A stretch of DNA of 64,000 nucleotides from Lyophyllum atratum (GCA_014905825.1 JACGCN010000019.1:992001-1056000); one strand, 5' to 3'. Numbered from the stretch's first letter, positions 1-11,727 are shown. Translations and numbers: made by a program. The notes: generated by a model from the letters alone, not told the origin.

Positions 1-2716
1 ACCGTGAATGGAACACTGAACTTGGTGTCTTCAGCTGTCGAGGGAGCGTTGTTGGTAGAGGATGAACATGTTGTGTCTATGAGTGCCTCAACCACGTCGC
101 ACGTCCGCACAAAGCGCGTCAAATCGTGCATAGCATCCTTTTCCATCTGTTCCAAGCCCTTCCAGTCTTTCGTGGAAACATATGGAGGTTCAGACGCCGA
201 GGCTATCACCTTTTTTGTCCACTCTTCTCCTCGTGCGCTAGAAATATGGCGCGCAAACTCAATGGACTGGCTTTGTCGCGAGAAGCGGATGCGGAGTGAG
301 GGATCATTGGCTGTACGGTCTCTATTCGGCGACGAGGATGAGCCGTTGAGCAACAATTCTATATCTGCGAGAGGAGTGTTGGCCATGAGAGTGCATTTCG
401 CCGCGACCAAATATACAACGAGCTGCAAGCACTTGCATCAGGTAAACTTTCAAAAAGTGGGCGTCTGGCCCGTGTACCTTGGGTGTACGTTGCTTTATCT
501 GATCGACAAGGCGGGCAGCGTCATTGTATTGTCTCCAGTAGACGGGCGGTAGGGTTTGAAGAGAATATGTTTGTGTGGGCTCAAGAAGACAACACGGTGA
601 ACTCAGATGCGGGGCGCTATAGATTGAAATCTAGAGAAAGACGAATTCTAGGTGAGCATTTTCTCGCTTGGAAATTGAGGAGGGTTCACCTTGGAGCCGT
701 CCGGCTCTACGACAAGTACTTCACCTCCTTTGAATCCTTTCCTGCGTTCGCTTTCTCGGAAATCTACCAGGAGAGAATGGGAAGATAATATCGTGACTTG
801 ACCATATGGTGTCTTGTGTGTTTGACAACCCATGGCCGTAGTATTCAATGGTGTGGGTCGCACAGTGCCGACAGGCAGTTTCAGGAGCGAGGCAGAAATC
901 TCAGGTTACAACAGAGCCGTTAGTTCTTGGGGGCTAGTGTGAAAATCCCTGAGATAGTTACTACCTGTTCATCGTCAAGCCCCTCCTGATGCGGGCTGTC
1001 TCCTTGCTCCTGCTTGTCCTCCAGAAAGCGACCCCCATGGGGTATTCGTGTCAGTTCCGATGATTTAGTCTCTGCGTCAAGCGACGGCGTAGACGGTGTC
1101 GCAGAGCACAACAAGCCCGAATCTTGGCGTATTCTAGTCGCCGATGTGGTGTAGTTGCTGGTCTGGAATACTGAAGATGGTTGAACAGGTGTGTCAGAGT
1201 ACATATCCAGTGCTTTGATGCCGCGGGGAGTAATTAACCGACGATGAATAGGGTCAGAGACGATGCGTCTTGTAGGCCTCGCCGACGGAGGGATTTTACT
1301 AAACGTGTTTTCGTTGCCGAGCATGTTTCTCAGGTCCAAGTTGCCAATATCTCCAAGGATAATTTTTGTTCTGTTGTGGGTAATATGTGGGTTTTGATCA
1401 GATACATGCCTCGCAGTGCTGCGTATCGCTTGATTGGTTTGAAAGGGAGGCGAATTGAAGGCTTGGTGACGATCCCTTGGGGGGTGTGATAGATCGTCGA
1501 AAGACTTCTGAGAGCGGGTATTCGAGTTAGCGCAGGGGCGAAGAGAGACGACTGGCATATTGTTTGCAAGGAACGGGTGTGATAAAATGTCAGGTAGGTA
1601 GATTCGTTTCTCCGGAATCTGATCAGGGTGGAGTTCTGAGCAAAGGTGGCGCAGGATGTATCGTTATGTAAATATCCTCACAACTTGCAAAGTGCTGGAA
1701 ATGAGCTCTCTCAAATCGCTTGAGAGGTGCTCGGGCAGGTCACACGTCGGTTGCGTGACGCCTTTAGGTAGTCTACGGGCGAATATTACCTGAGGGCAAG
1801 GCGTGGGTTTCTCCAGGCAATGATAGGACAAGACTCACTCACATCGAATGGAGCTTGTCCGGATACGCAATAGACCATGACACAGCCCAAGGACCAGATG
1901 TCGACAGAAAATCCGTAGGGCTCTCCAGATGCAAATTCACTACCGAGGGGAAATCAGTAAAATCGCTGGAGGGAAAGGCATCACTCACGGCGCAGTGTAA
2001 TTCGAAGTAACACATAGCGGCGAAGATGTCGTAGAGTCACGGCTTGACAGGCGGATGGCTTGTTTGAAGTTGGATAGTTTCTATCGCCAAGGCAAGTCAA
2101 TTGCATCGCTAGATAGTGGCCGTGTACAAGACCCACCACTCCATAATCACTTGTCAATAAAATGTTCGATGGATTGATGTCTCCATGGATAACAAGCGCT
2201 TTCCTCAGATACGTAAGAGCATCTGCAAGGCTTTTCATTATACCACGAAGTTCGGATTCGGAAAGAACTGGAAGAGAACGAGAGCCAAGGAAGTGTGATA
2301 GGTTGCCCAGAGAACACAGCTCTAAGACGTGAAAGGTCTCTTGGGTGGTGCAGAATGCGGAGAGCATCGAAACTATGTTAGGGTGGTGAAGCGCTTGATG
2401 GAGAGAGGTTGTTGACATGAGGTGGCGCTTCGCGGATGTTGACGATGAGGATGGAATAAGAACCTGCATCAAGTTCAGGTAGTATTTAAAATATGCGAGG
2501 CATGCCGACAGCCTGACCTTTTTAAGCGCGAGTTGGCGATTTCTCAAACGACCACTCTTACAGACCACGCGATATAGCGTGGATTCCTCTGCGCTCCGCA
2601 GCTTTTCTAAGATTTCATATGCCTGCAAAATGACATCAATGACACGGCGGAGAGGTACTGGGAGCCGGCAGCACCTCGAGGCCATTCGTAATCGTATCTC
2701 CAACGGCTGAAGCCAT
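1..2716 (-). CDS. PLK4-type polo kinase with degenerate catalytic site (C-terminus cut by window edge)
   Basis: Seen: a multi-exon minus-strand gene whose first exon is MASAVGDTITNGLE, joined in phase to AYEILEKL and the kinase N-lobe (ALKK holds the usual lysine). The catalytic loop reads HGDINPSN. After an intron ending near 2091 the DFG position reads NFK, then SNYTAPE and SVDIWSLGCVM. Downstream (about 650-830) TILSSHSLLVDFRES matches polo box 1 of the PLK4 family, and PPVYWRQYNDAARLVDQI and AAKCTLMANTPLADIELLL (to about 300) continue the cryptic polo-box module. Known: PLK4 (SAK) drives centriole duplication. Inferred: probably weak or inactive as a kinase, because the glycine loop, alpha-C glutamate and DFG aspartate all appear changed. 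The start at 2716 was chosen because it gives a clean phase-0 first intron. The gene runs off the left edge. Confidence 0.72.
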
Positions 2717-3389
2717 AATGAATGAATAAAATAAAAGAAGAAAGGAAGAAAGGAACGACGGTCAAGGGGGAGAGAGCCAGAGGTGGGATAGGGCCGTCAC
2801 ACACAACTTAAACGCGTCTGTCACGACCTCGTGATGGGGGTGACTCTGTTGGGCTTCAAGATTTCAGCTTCGAGCTGCCATTCGAAGGCGTCGAGGACGG
2901 GGTATGGAGGGAAATAGGAATATATATTGGTGTGGGTGGGACCGCCTTGAACGCGGTCGTGAATAGAGATGTAGAAAAGGAGACGACTAGAGCCATAGCG
3001 AATGAGTGTGGTGGTGCATGCGAAGAGTCATGATCGAGTTGAAGACACGGATCCAGAGGAGGGTAGCATACGGCAGACATAGATATAAATGCCCAGATGC
3101 GTAATGGACCATAGAGATATTTTAGTACACGTCGAGGATTATGTCCACTTATACACAATACAGTTTGAAAACATGGACAAGCTGTGATGCAGGCATGAGA
3201 CGCAGGAGCAGCGAAGGGGACAAGAAAGGATGAACGAATGGGTGGGACGCGTGAGGCGTGCTTTTGAGTAAAGCATGAATGCAAGTAAGTGAGGTGGAGG
3301 GGAAAGCTGAGTGTGCGATGATGAGATGAAAGTCAATGCTTGTGAGAAAGGAAAGAAACGAAAAGCTGGAGAGGGCCCAAGGGAGAACA
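2717..3389. other. intergenic, upstream of the PLK4-like gene
   Basis: No gene was recognised. Open frames here on both strands are short and have no family signature. The stretch lies between the MPS1 stop and the PLK4-like start, so it should contain the MPS1 3' UTR and the PLK4-like promoter. Confidence 0.5.
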
Positions 3390-4856
3390 CTAGGGCTGGA
3401 TTGATTTCAGTTCTGCCACGAGACGCTGAGGCTAATATGTCAGTAAATGATTACACGGCTTCCCTGAGGTAAACCGCACCTCTGCCTCTCGTAGTAGCGC
3501 TTCTGGACTCATATCTGCGTTCTGCGCTTCACCCAGCTTGATACCATATTGGAGCAGCTGCCGCATATAATACGGGTTGATGACAGTCTCATCAGGTGCC
3601 AGAAGGTCTTTGACAGCAGGTGCCTCAGCTTCAGAAGACGTGAGTCCACTGACAGGTTGAATGCAAGACGGACCAGCACTCACGTTCGTTCATTGCCAGC
3701 CAACCTTGATCCAAAAGGTCAGGAATCGACGCCCTTTCTTTCGGATTACGGCATAAGCAACTTTTCATGCTTTCAATGACATCGCGTCGGACCCTCCTCT
3801 TGAGATGATCAAGCGTCTTCGGAGGGGTGACTGCGCCTGACGAGGCACCCGTGCTGCTGAGCCTTGGTGCTGGTGCGGGAGGGATGGAGTATTCTGGGAA
3901 CTCAATGATGTACGCCAAGTCTGGGATAGCTTTCATCTTTTGATAGACGGAAAGATGTTGGAAGGGGGGATGGCCGTAGACCATCTGGTAGAGAATACAA
4001 CCAAGGGACCAGATATCACTGGGGCGTCCAACTTTCAGCCTCCGCATCCCATCCGGTAGCTCGATAGCCTCAGGGCTCATGTAATTAACAGTGCCAATCT
4101 GATTAAGAAAGAACGAGCGTGAGAAGTCGATAGCAGATGGAAGTGTAGCAATAAAATATCCACCTGATGATCTCGCTGGATATTGGTTGTATCATTTGCG
4201 ATAGCATTCGCTATCCCAAAATCAATCAATTTCAGCTGCCCTCTCACGATGACGAAGTTCGCAGGCTTTAAATCGGAGTGCACTATCTTCTCTTCATGAA
4301 TAATATGTACTGCTTGCAACATCTACATGTCAAACCGCTCAGCAGCAGTTCGTGGGCGCAAACAATGGTCTGCATAGGAGACTCACCTGCTGCCAATAGT
4401 ATGCCACCCAGACCATATTTAGAGGTTCATTGGCTCTGTCACTAATCAGCCTGGCAAGGTCCACCTCACCACACTCCATGACCAACATCAGGTAGCCTTT
4501 ACTCCCGCCAGGCCCTGGCTTCACCTCGCTATCGATCAACCTGATGATGCGGGAATTGCCTTCCAGTCGCTTCAGAAGCGCGATTTCGTTCATGTACCCG
4601 CTCATCGCTTCGGTATCCGTCTTGTCAAGAGAGACCCGCTTGATGGCATAGAGCTCGCCGGTCTGAGCAAGTACTCGGTAAACGCGGGAAGAGCCGCCCT
4701 TCCCAATCTGGTCCAGACGAGCGTAAGATTTTTTGTTTACCTACAGTAAAAGAGTAAGTGGAGGAGATCTATACGAAAAGATGTGTGAGACGTACCACCA
4801 ACTGACGAGCGGGTTGAGACACAGGACCCGTCGGCATGGGAGGCGCCCGCATGTAC

Positions 4857-4888
<32 letters not shown>

Positions 4889-6996
4889 TTGTTGCTGCTG
4901 CTGCTGCTGTATCCGCCTAGCCTCCCGCTCTCTCTCCCTTTCACCCCCATTCTGGTAACCATAATCATCCTCCCGATCACTTGCAGCCCAAGTCTTCGCT
5001 GCAGGAGCTCGTCCCGGGGCTGGACCATCCCTCAAAACGGCCTCAGGTGCCGTAGGGCTCCGCCTGTGTGTTGCAAGGGCAGTCGCAGGGGCAGGCGAGA
5101 CTCTCCCTGTTGCACGCGCAGTGGGAGGGGAAACACGCCCTTCCTTTATGGAAGGTGGAGATAACCGCCCTCTCGCAGCAGGTGGTGATACCTTCCCAGG
5201 CGGCGATATTCGGCCCACTCGCGCACCAGGCGGAGAGGAACGACCTGCACGAATGCCGGAAGGGGACACCCCTCCCGCGCGAGATGATGAATCCATGACT
5301 GTAGGAGACCCCAACTCAGCGGAAGCCGGCATCGATCGCAAAGTATCAGAATCGCGGCGTCTATGGCCATATGGTCGATGTGCTGGTGGTGCCGGCTGTT
5401 GTTGAGGTTGGTCTTGGTTATACGGCGAATCATGATACTGGGCTTGCTCCGCATGGCGACCTGAAATCAGGGAAAGTTAGAGCTCGATACCCAATATGGA
5501 GAAAAGTGAGAAAAGACATGTACGTTCGACTTCTTCTGCGTCTCGTCGATATTCTAAGATGTATGAGCAAGTGTGAAGAAGAATAAAGGAAAGAAGGACC
5601 AACTCCGCATATCCCTTTCCCTCTCTTCAGGTGTTACCCTTCGTGCTCCACCTTCCCTATCATTCGCAATTGAACCTGTGCAGTGAGAGAAATATCAGAA
5701 AATCGCCGTTATGTTAAACAAATTATGCACTGACCAGATCTCATATTCTGGTATTGTTCCCTAAGTTGCTGTTGCTGCTGGTGATGATGCCCGTATCCTG
5801 TTTCGTGCACTAACCAACTGGTCAGTTTTATCATCTTCTGATGATAAACTGAGACTTACGACTCAAAGCATCACTCAGGCTAGCTGACCGCCGCGGTCTT
5901 GCTCCTGTGGACAGAGTTAATGCGACTTCTGGAGGGAAATTGGCCTCCCGCGCGCTACTGCTGGGGACAGCGCCATAGCTTCTTTGTCTGGAAGTCGTAG
6001 CTATTGGTGGGTTTGCGGAAGGTAATGGCACTGAGGCAGGCTCAATAAGTTCCGTGTCATCCGCGATCCCAACATCAGACGGTGGTTCAGAGCTGGGAAA
6101 CGGAGTGTATGAAGGGGGTGGATGGTAAGCTGGTACATCCTCTGTAATCAATTTGTCAACGAAAGCAAGCTCCACCACCATGACAGAAACGCACCCAAAT
6201 CGGTGTCCAAGTCCGAAGGGATGTCAGAACTGACTGGACCGGCAGTGCTGTGCGACTCTGGAATGCTGTATTCTGTCAACCTCACAGCACTTCCGGTCGA
6301 CGAAGATGACTTCATTATTCGGCCGGCTCTGTTGGGACCAGGCATAATCTGTCTTTGGTGTGGATCCGAGATTCCCGACCTCGGATACGCAGAACGCGAA
6401 GATGCAATGCGAGCAGGGTGCAGCGCGTCATGAGCTTGTTCAGAATCGCTAGTAATGATATTTTCCTTCTCATGCTGGAGGAGGTCCGTAGTACGCGATG
6501 ACCGGACCAGTGGTCGTTGCTTGTTGCCTTCCTCCGTTGTGACGCGTCGTGGCATGGATCGTGCTTTGTTGTTGGAGAGCGCTGGCCCGGAGGCAACGCG
6601 TTGAAATGAGCGCGGCAGTTGGGCATCGGATTGGGATGTCGAAGTAGTGGAAATTAGGACCGGGTAAGCGCTCTCTGACCGGGATAACGATGCTCTTCTG
6701 GCTACCGGTGGGGACGGCTTTAATGGAGGATCTGGCGGGTGCATGGGAAGGCTGTCTTGTGGTGTGGGCGGCGACGAGTTATTGGACTTTGAAGATGAGC
6801 CCTTTGAGAGACGAACATAGTTGCCTTCATTGTCAAAGACGTAGTCGAAAGAGAGGTCGTCAATGATAGATGAGTCGTCTGAAGCTGGGGTCGCTGGCGA
6901 CGTGCGTTGTTTGTGGTCGACGGGAGTTCTAGGCGGAGACGTGGATGGTGGCGTATACGAGGTCTTTGGGGACGTGGACGGGGATATGGACGACAT
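3390..6996 (-). CDS. MPS1: Mps1/TTK dual-specificity spindle-checkpoint kinase
   Basis: Seen: a long Ser/Pro-rich N-terminal region starting [19 protein letters not shown], an 18-residue glutamine run (4856-4909), then a complete kinase domain: [19 protein letters not shown] (about 4680-4735), YAIKRV, the catalytic loop [24 protein letters not shown] and [15 protein letters not shown]. The HSDLKPANF loop and the Asn/Lys-Lys-Ser-Tyr lead-in are characteristic of Mps1. The last exon encodes [14 protein letters not shown], with the stop at 3390-3392. Known: Mps1 phosphorylates Knl1 at unattached kinetochores and, in yeasts, acts in spindle-pole duplication. The start at 6996 was chosen over an upstream in-frame ATG at 7110 because the extra residues are hydrophobic and unlike the disordered N-terminus. 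A MITE begins 226 bases upstream. All catalytic residues appear intact. Confidence 0.9.
4856..4909 (-). repeat. CAG/CAA trinucleotide repeat encoding 18 glutamines in MPS1
   Basis: Eighteen consecutive in-frame codons, read on the minus strand as CAG with four CAA interruptions. They lie in the linker just before the kinase domain, preceded by a charged Glu-Arg repeat stretch. The CAA interruptions should make it more stable than a pure CAG tract. Confidence 0.95.
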
Positions 6997-7221
6997 GAAT
7001 AACAGCGAAGACAGCAGAGAACACAGCGAGCAGAGCAAAAACAAAACACAACCGCCAATTTCTTTGGATCTGAACGAAACGAACACGATGCAGGCGGAGA
7101 CCCCAGCCACCTCAAGGGTTGCTGCCTCCCTATTGGCTCTCGGAGCTAACCGGGCGGGGTCCTCGACACGATGCGCGAAACGCGGTCACGAGATTCCGCT
7201 GGATTCAACAATTCCATCAAC

Positions 7222-7291
7222 ATTAGGGAGGTTCAAAGCTGGGCGCTGAGCGCTGCCGCTTTCCGCTTTCCGCTTTTGATGGATGACAAAT
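7222..7291 (+). repeat. left terminal inverted repeat of the MITE
   Basis: Seventy bases identical to the reverse complement of 7692-7761. They include a GCGCTGAGCGCTGC near-palindrome and two TTTCCGC units. Confidence 0.9.
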
Positions 7292-7691
7292 CCACCGATT
7301 TGAGATCCCGCTGCGTGACATTTTGTGACGTGAGTAGACGCAGTACTGCCAGTACACGCCAGACCACGATAAATCGGTCATGGTGGTCGGGAGGAATTTC
7401 AGAGTATGCCCAAACAAGGTTATGTTCCCGACTCTGGGCACAGCAGGCCGCCCGTTCAGATATTTTGTTGCTTCAACAGCAAGGATGGTACCATATTCAG
7501 ATCAAATTGTCGACAGCTTTCTTCGACACTTTCAAACAGCAAAAAAAATACTGCGAGTATCAATTTGAAGAATAGAGGTCTGGAGAGATATTTTATGAAG
7601 AAATACTGGTGGCATAATGTCTAGTTTCAAAGGTCTTGCAGAAAATTATGGCGCAGCCATCGAGCGTGACGGCGGAACCTCAAATTGACAT

Positions 7692-7761
7692 ATTTGTCAT
7701 CCATCAAAAGCGGAAAGCGGAAAGCGGCAGCGCTCAGCGCCCAGCTTTGAACCTCCCTAAT
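7692..7761 (-). repeat. right terminal inverted repeat of the MITE
   Basis: Exact inverted copy of 7222-7291. It ends in CCTCCCTAAT and is followed by AGTCAAC. Confidence 0.9.
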
Positions 7762-7889
7762 AGTCAACAGTCACAGCGCCATCACCTCACGCCAACGGTA
7801 AACGCGATGTGCCGAGCAAGTCTACCATGGTCTGTCGCACCGTGGCATTGTAAGTATGCCATTCGTTCGCATGATATGCTATACAGGAT

Positions 7890-9529
7890 CTACAGTTTAC
7901 TCTTTGCTTGTACCATCCCACTCAACTGCCCGATGATCCCTTCCACTCCGCTTTCCAATCTTCCTACCAACTCTTTACAGGTTGGTATATCGTCGATCAG
8001 CCCAATTGCAATTCCCGCGGACCAAATCCCATAGTCAGGGTCCCCAAGCTCGTACACTTTGCGCCCTCTTGCCCCCGACACAAGGTCCCTGAGCTCCTCA
8101 AACTGAGCTCCGCCGGGACGACGTTCTAGCGCAACGACCTCCAAGGAGACCTTGTTTTTGAACACCCTCGCAGTATTGCGCAATGTCCGAAAGATGTGGA
8201 CAGTATCAGCTTCTGTCGAAGCTACGATCTTCTCTTTGATGTTCTGGTGAATAGGACTGGATGATACAATCAGCTAAAGATATTGACTGTGGACTTGGGA
8301 AAACTACCTTTCGACAGTACACATGAACCGAGTACCTTTTAGAGGGCCCGATCGTCAGCAACAATTGTGAGATCTTGATATAAGTATGATTTCTTACCCA
8401 TGTTGACGCCCTGTCATCCCAATATCCTCCATGAGCGTATCCGCCGGGTTAGTGGAAGTATATACTCACGGCAGCACCCAAAGCCAAAGCAGAAGCGAAC
8501 CCGCGGGCATCCGCAAAACCACCAGAAGCGATGAACGGGAGCTTCAATTCTTTGGCAGCGCGCGCAAGCTACGTCAATTAGACTAAGCTCCAGGTCTAAG
8601 CTTCGGCCAAGATATACGCACAAGAACTATACCGCCAATGTCTTCCTCACCAGGGTGTCCAGCACCTGCAACATAGGGCTTAATACGATCAGGCCAGGAC
8701 CGTGTGCAAAAACTTACATTCGAATCCGTCGATACTCAAGACATCGACACCGAGTCGCTCAGCACTCTACCCCGGGACCATTAGAACGCCTATATCAAGA
8801 GTTTTCTATGTCGCCCACCTTCGCATGCCTGATCGTCGTACACTTGTGCAGAACAATACAACCTTGACTTTTGAAAAACTTGATCAAAGGTCCCGCTAAG
8901 CTGACGTCGGCCTCCGTTCTCACAGTACTAATAGAAGTGCACTTACGGTTGTTGCCAGCGGTCTCGAATATCCGCACGCCCTCCTCCACCGCAGCACGCG
9001 CATAGCCTTCGTAATCGGGTGGATTGATACTTGGCAGCAGTGTTATATTCACGCCAAATGGCTTTGACGTGAGCTTGCGCGTTTCGCGAATCGCTATGCG
9101 GAGGGCGTCCGGGGATGGTTGTGTGAGAGCGGTGAGAATACCTATGAACAATAGTGGCAGTCAGTGTGGGAAGGCTATGTGCGGCGGGGGTCGACGAACC
9201 CAGCCCGCCCGCCTCAGATACTGCTCCTGCCAGTTGTGGGACGCCGACCCTATTGTCTAAGTCAACCTTTACAGGCAATAGCTATAGTATGATCTGGATA
9301 ATATACCATTGCATACCGCCTTGTACGACGGGCCTGTGGAATATGAATATTCAATTGAAGGCGGTGACCCGGCCAGGGAATGGACGTACACGCGGATCCC
9401 GAGTATCTTCGTCAAAGGTGTCACAATCATTCTGGATGGCGCAGACGTAGAAAAGAGCTGATTCCTGAAGATGTGGTGTGCTGAAAGTCTGGGGAATGGC
9501 GATAGCGCCCTGAGCCCTACTACTGGCAA
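7890..9529 (-). CDS. nitronate monooxygenase (2-nitropropane dioxygenase family), possibly mitochondrial
   Basis: Seen: exons giving MIVTPLTKILGIR, then VPVVQGGMQW and VGVPQLAGAVSEAGGLG, then KPFGVNITLLPS, a GHPGEEDIGG segment, and FIASGGFADARGFASALALG; the C-terminal stop is at 7890. These are the FMN-binding TIM-barrel motifs of class I nitronate monooxygenases. Known: the family oxidises alkyl nitronates (including propionate 3-nitronate) with FMN and oxygen. The reading frame stays open upstream of MIVTPL to 9529 and encodes an Arg-rich sequence ending LFSTSAPSR, which resembles a mitochondrial presequence; otherwise the start would be 9430. At least six short introns. No missing motif noted. 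Confidence 0.87.
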
Positions 9530-9771
9530 GTGAAAAATGTTGGGGCTGTCAAGCAGAAAAGAGCTAAAGTTGAATGTCTATGTGCAGATGCCAGAGATAA
9601 AGGCGTTGACGTTGACGGTCCAAAGCATGAAAACACGGGCGGGCCATTTCGTGGAGAAGTTGCCGGAGTCTGGTCACCGTGATTTCCATTATGCGGGGAA
9701 GTTCGGGCCGACGCAATGTGTCTCCGTCTTTGATTCCCGGATCTTTGCTTCTACCTCTCCATCATAGTCCA

Positions 9772-10202
9772 TCATGGATGGCCAGATGAAACCCACAAGA
9801 TGCCTATGCTTCTTCTGTTGCATAAAGACCATGATTCGCCCTTGGAGCGCTTTGGGATATGTAGGAATGGCGCTGGTGACGGTGTTACCACAGCCATTAT
9901 ATAACACCGACGCCAACCCTCCACTAGGCCGAACCAGGATCCAGGGTAGTACAATCCATGATTACCTTTCTCAATCTGTCGGAGGGCCACGCTCTCAGCA
10001 CACTTACCTTTGAATTGAGCCACCTGGACCGTCTTGTCATCTATAATACCTACAATTATGGATTTCAAGACGATGAGAACATCATTCAAGGAAAGAGGCT
10101 ACATTGAAATGGAAAGCTAGACGCGGCGGCCAGAACGTCGACATCAGCCAAGACGACGTGGCCATTCAGTTTGTGCGTTTCAAGATTCTTTGTGCTGATC
10201 AT
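9772..10202 (-). CDS. uncertain small hypothetical protein
   Basis: Not recognised. Seen: an ATG at 10202 opens MISTKNLETHKLNGHVVLAD; a plausible intron (GTAGCC to TTGTAG) leads to IIDDKTVQVAQFK, followed by a GTAAGT donor. Downstream two frames are open and I cannot decide between them: one ends at 9772, the other ends near 9689 and reads TVTSAIPTYPKALQGRI. It would be transcribed in the same direction as the nitronate monooxygenase gene below it. It may be a real small gene or a remnant. Confidence 0.25.
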
Positions 10203-10924
10203 GGTTGATGAGTCTATAACAAGGGCGTGTTGTGTGTGGTATAATCACTATTTTCTGCCAATGACACCTCTTCTCCGTGCTGTGTATATGTATCCTGTGC
10301 TTAATTCTCTAAATGCACTTGCGGACCGGGATGTCTCATCATAGATGGGGTGGTTCGTCGCGATGTGCTTCGCCGACCGTCTCCCACCGAACCCACGACC
10401 CTATAATCGACCAGCATAGGACATACCTCAGGCTGCATTGTACCTGCCACACCTCCGATCTATCAGACCCCATATTCACTATTCCTTAACTCCAGATACC
10501 TTCTAATCATAAGCCGCGGCAACATGTCAATTAATCAACGAGTACATTCGGCCAGTTTTCAGTACGCGGACCCCCGGGGTTATTCGTTGAGATTGACATA
10601 CTGAAGGCTGTGCTCGATTTTGGCGTTGTAAATCTCTAGCTTCGGAGCCCATTAATGGTTGACTGGATGTTGGGATCGCAACATTTGTCATTTCTGTGTT
10701 ACAGTCGCCTCCCCCTTGTTCCCCTGGTTCAACGATTGCCCCATGCGCCAGCTGTCACTCTGACTCGAAGTCGCCTAATCGGGAGTTATCAGTGTCCCCT
10801 TCGCCACTATCCAGATATTCCATGTATTCATGTCCCGCTGCGGGCATGATAACACAACAGCTTTTCACTCGACGAAAATTTCCGTAGCATGGAACCGCAT
10901 AGGTGCTCTACTAGGGAATTGATG
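10203..10924. other. intergenic, nothing recognised
   Basis: Only short, unsupported open frames. It begins the gene-poor stretch that contains the dsRBD minigenes. Confidence 0.45.
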
Positions 10925-10931
10925 TTTATAA
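10925..10931 (+). promoter_or_regulatory. TATA-like box of dsRBD copy A
   Basis: TTTATAA starting 86 bases before the ATG at 11011. Copy B has the same heptamer 89 bases before its own ATG, which supports a conserved core promoter. Confidence 0.45.
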
Positions 10932-11010
10932 CCTCACCCCTTCTCTTTCATGCTGCACCGTGAAGATCTTAATCCGCTCAGTCTCATTCCTCATCTTCTT
11001 ACATTGAAGA

Positions 11011-11727
11011 ATGCCGCGTACGTTTCCCCTCTATGCCGATTGGACCCTACCGACTTGTATCCAGAGGATTTTACCGCAATTCTCAATAGCATTGTTCAGG
11101 CCTACGACCTCCGACTTGCAAGAAGATGCATCGAGCAGCCTCACCCTGCAAATGGCGTGCTCTATATTGCAATGGTGACTGGTAAGCCCTCGATATCATC
11201 TCTCTACTGAATGCTTATAAACGGCATGCTCAATAGTCGACAACATCTCTTATCAGGCAACCGATGGCAGCCGCTCTCGTGCGAAAGAGCTGGCCGACAG
11301 GGACGCTGTCCTAGCGTTAGAAAGGCGGGGCTTCCGAGGTACGTTCTTCTTCCCATTCGCCCCACAAAATTTCCTGAACTTGTGGCTATAGTACCACGTC
11401 GTCGTAAGCTCCTTGACCCCATCTTTCCCAACTTCCTCTGATTGGACGTATATGTATTATAGATTATAGCACGGAGATCAATAACTTTGGGCACCAACAC
11501 AGAATGGAGGTGCGATATCATGATGAGTGCATTGGCCCTCCCCACCGCTGCATGTGGCTTGCAACTGTGTATGGTACGTGTCTCGTTTACCTCCGTGCAA
11601 GAGCTTTTCCTCACTTGCGTTATAACAGTCGGTGATGTGCGGGCAGGCCGGGCGCAAAGGCACTGCTCGCGAGGAAGCGGCCAAACTCGCTGTCGAATAT
11701 TTTGAGTCCAGGAATTATCGTTTTTGA
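11011..11727 (+). CDS. small protein of two dsRNA-binding domains, copy A (possible frame lesion)
   Basis: Seen: exons 11011-11017, 11065-11181, 11237-11338, 11392-11403 (12 bases), 11463-11566 and 11629-11727 give a 146-residue product. The first dsRBD starts FTAILNSIVQAYDL and ends with SRAKELADRDAVLALERRGF; the second has INNFGHQHRMEV, the hallmark GPPH, and KGTAREEAAKLAVEYF. Odd: the conserved phase-1 donor at 11574 would make exon 5 111 bases, as in copy B, but would put the last helix out of frame. Reading it in frame needs the donor GTGTAT at 11567, which removes the end of beta-1. So this copy is either splice-shifted or recently broken. Known: dsRBDs bind A-form RNA duplexes through beta-hairpin and helix contacts. 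No other domain is present; the role is unknown. The canonical short-exon start was preferred to the upstream ATG at 10950. Confidence 0.55.

Larger units (their letters stand above)
7222..7761. mobile_element. MITE with 70-base perfect terminal inverted repeats
   Basis: Seen: the first 70 bases and the reverse complement of the last 70 bases are identical, starting ATTAGGGAGGTTCAAAGC and containing a CCGCTTT-type repeat. Similarity continues weakly for about 20 bases inward. The interior of about 400 bases has no transposase-like frame. The outermost TA on each side (TA-GGGAGG ... CCTCCC-TA) could be a TA target duplication as in Tc1/mariner-type elements, but the symmetry of ATTA/TAAT leaves this open. 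The perfect repeats suggest a recent insertion. It lies between the MPS1 start and the 3' end of the nitronate monooxygenase gene. Confidence 0.85.

Noticed and set aside
4..552. 182-codon plus-strand open frame at the left edge
   Set aside because: It is the antisense shadow of the PLK4-like polo-box exon; the minus-strand reading has the family match.
4733..5164. plus-strand frame with a long leucine run, looking like a signal peptide
   Set aside because: It is the complement of the glutamine repeat of MPS1 (CTG read as Leu).
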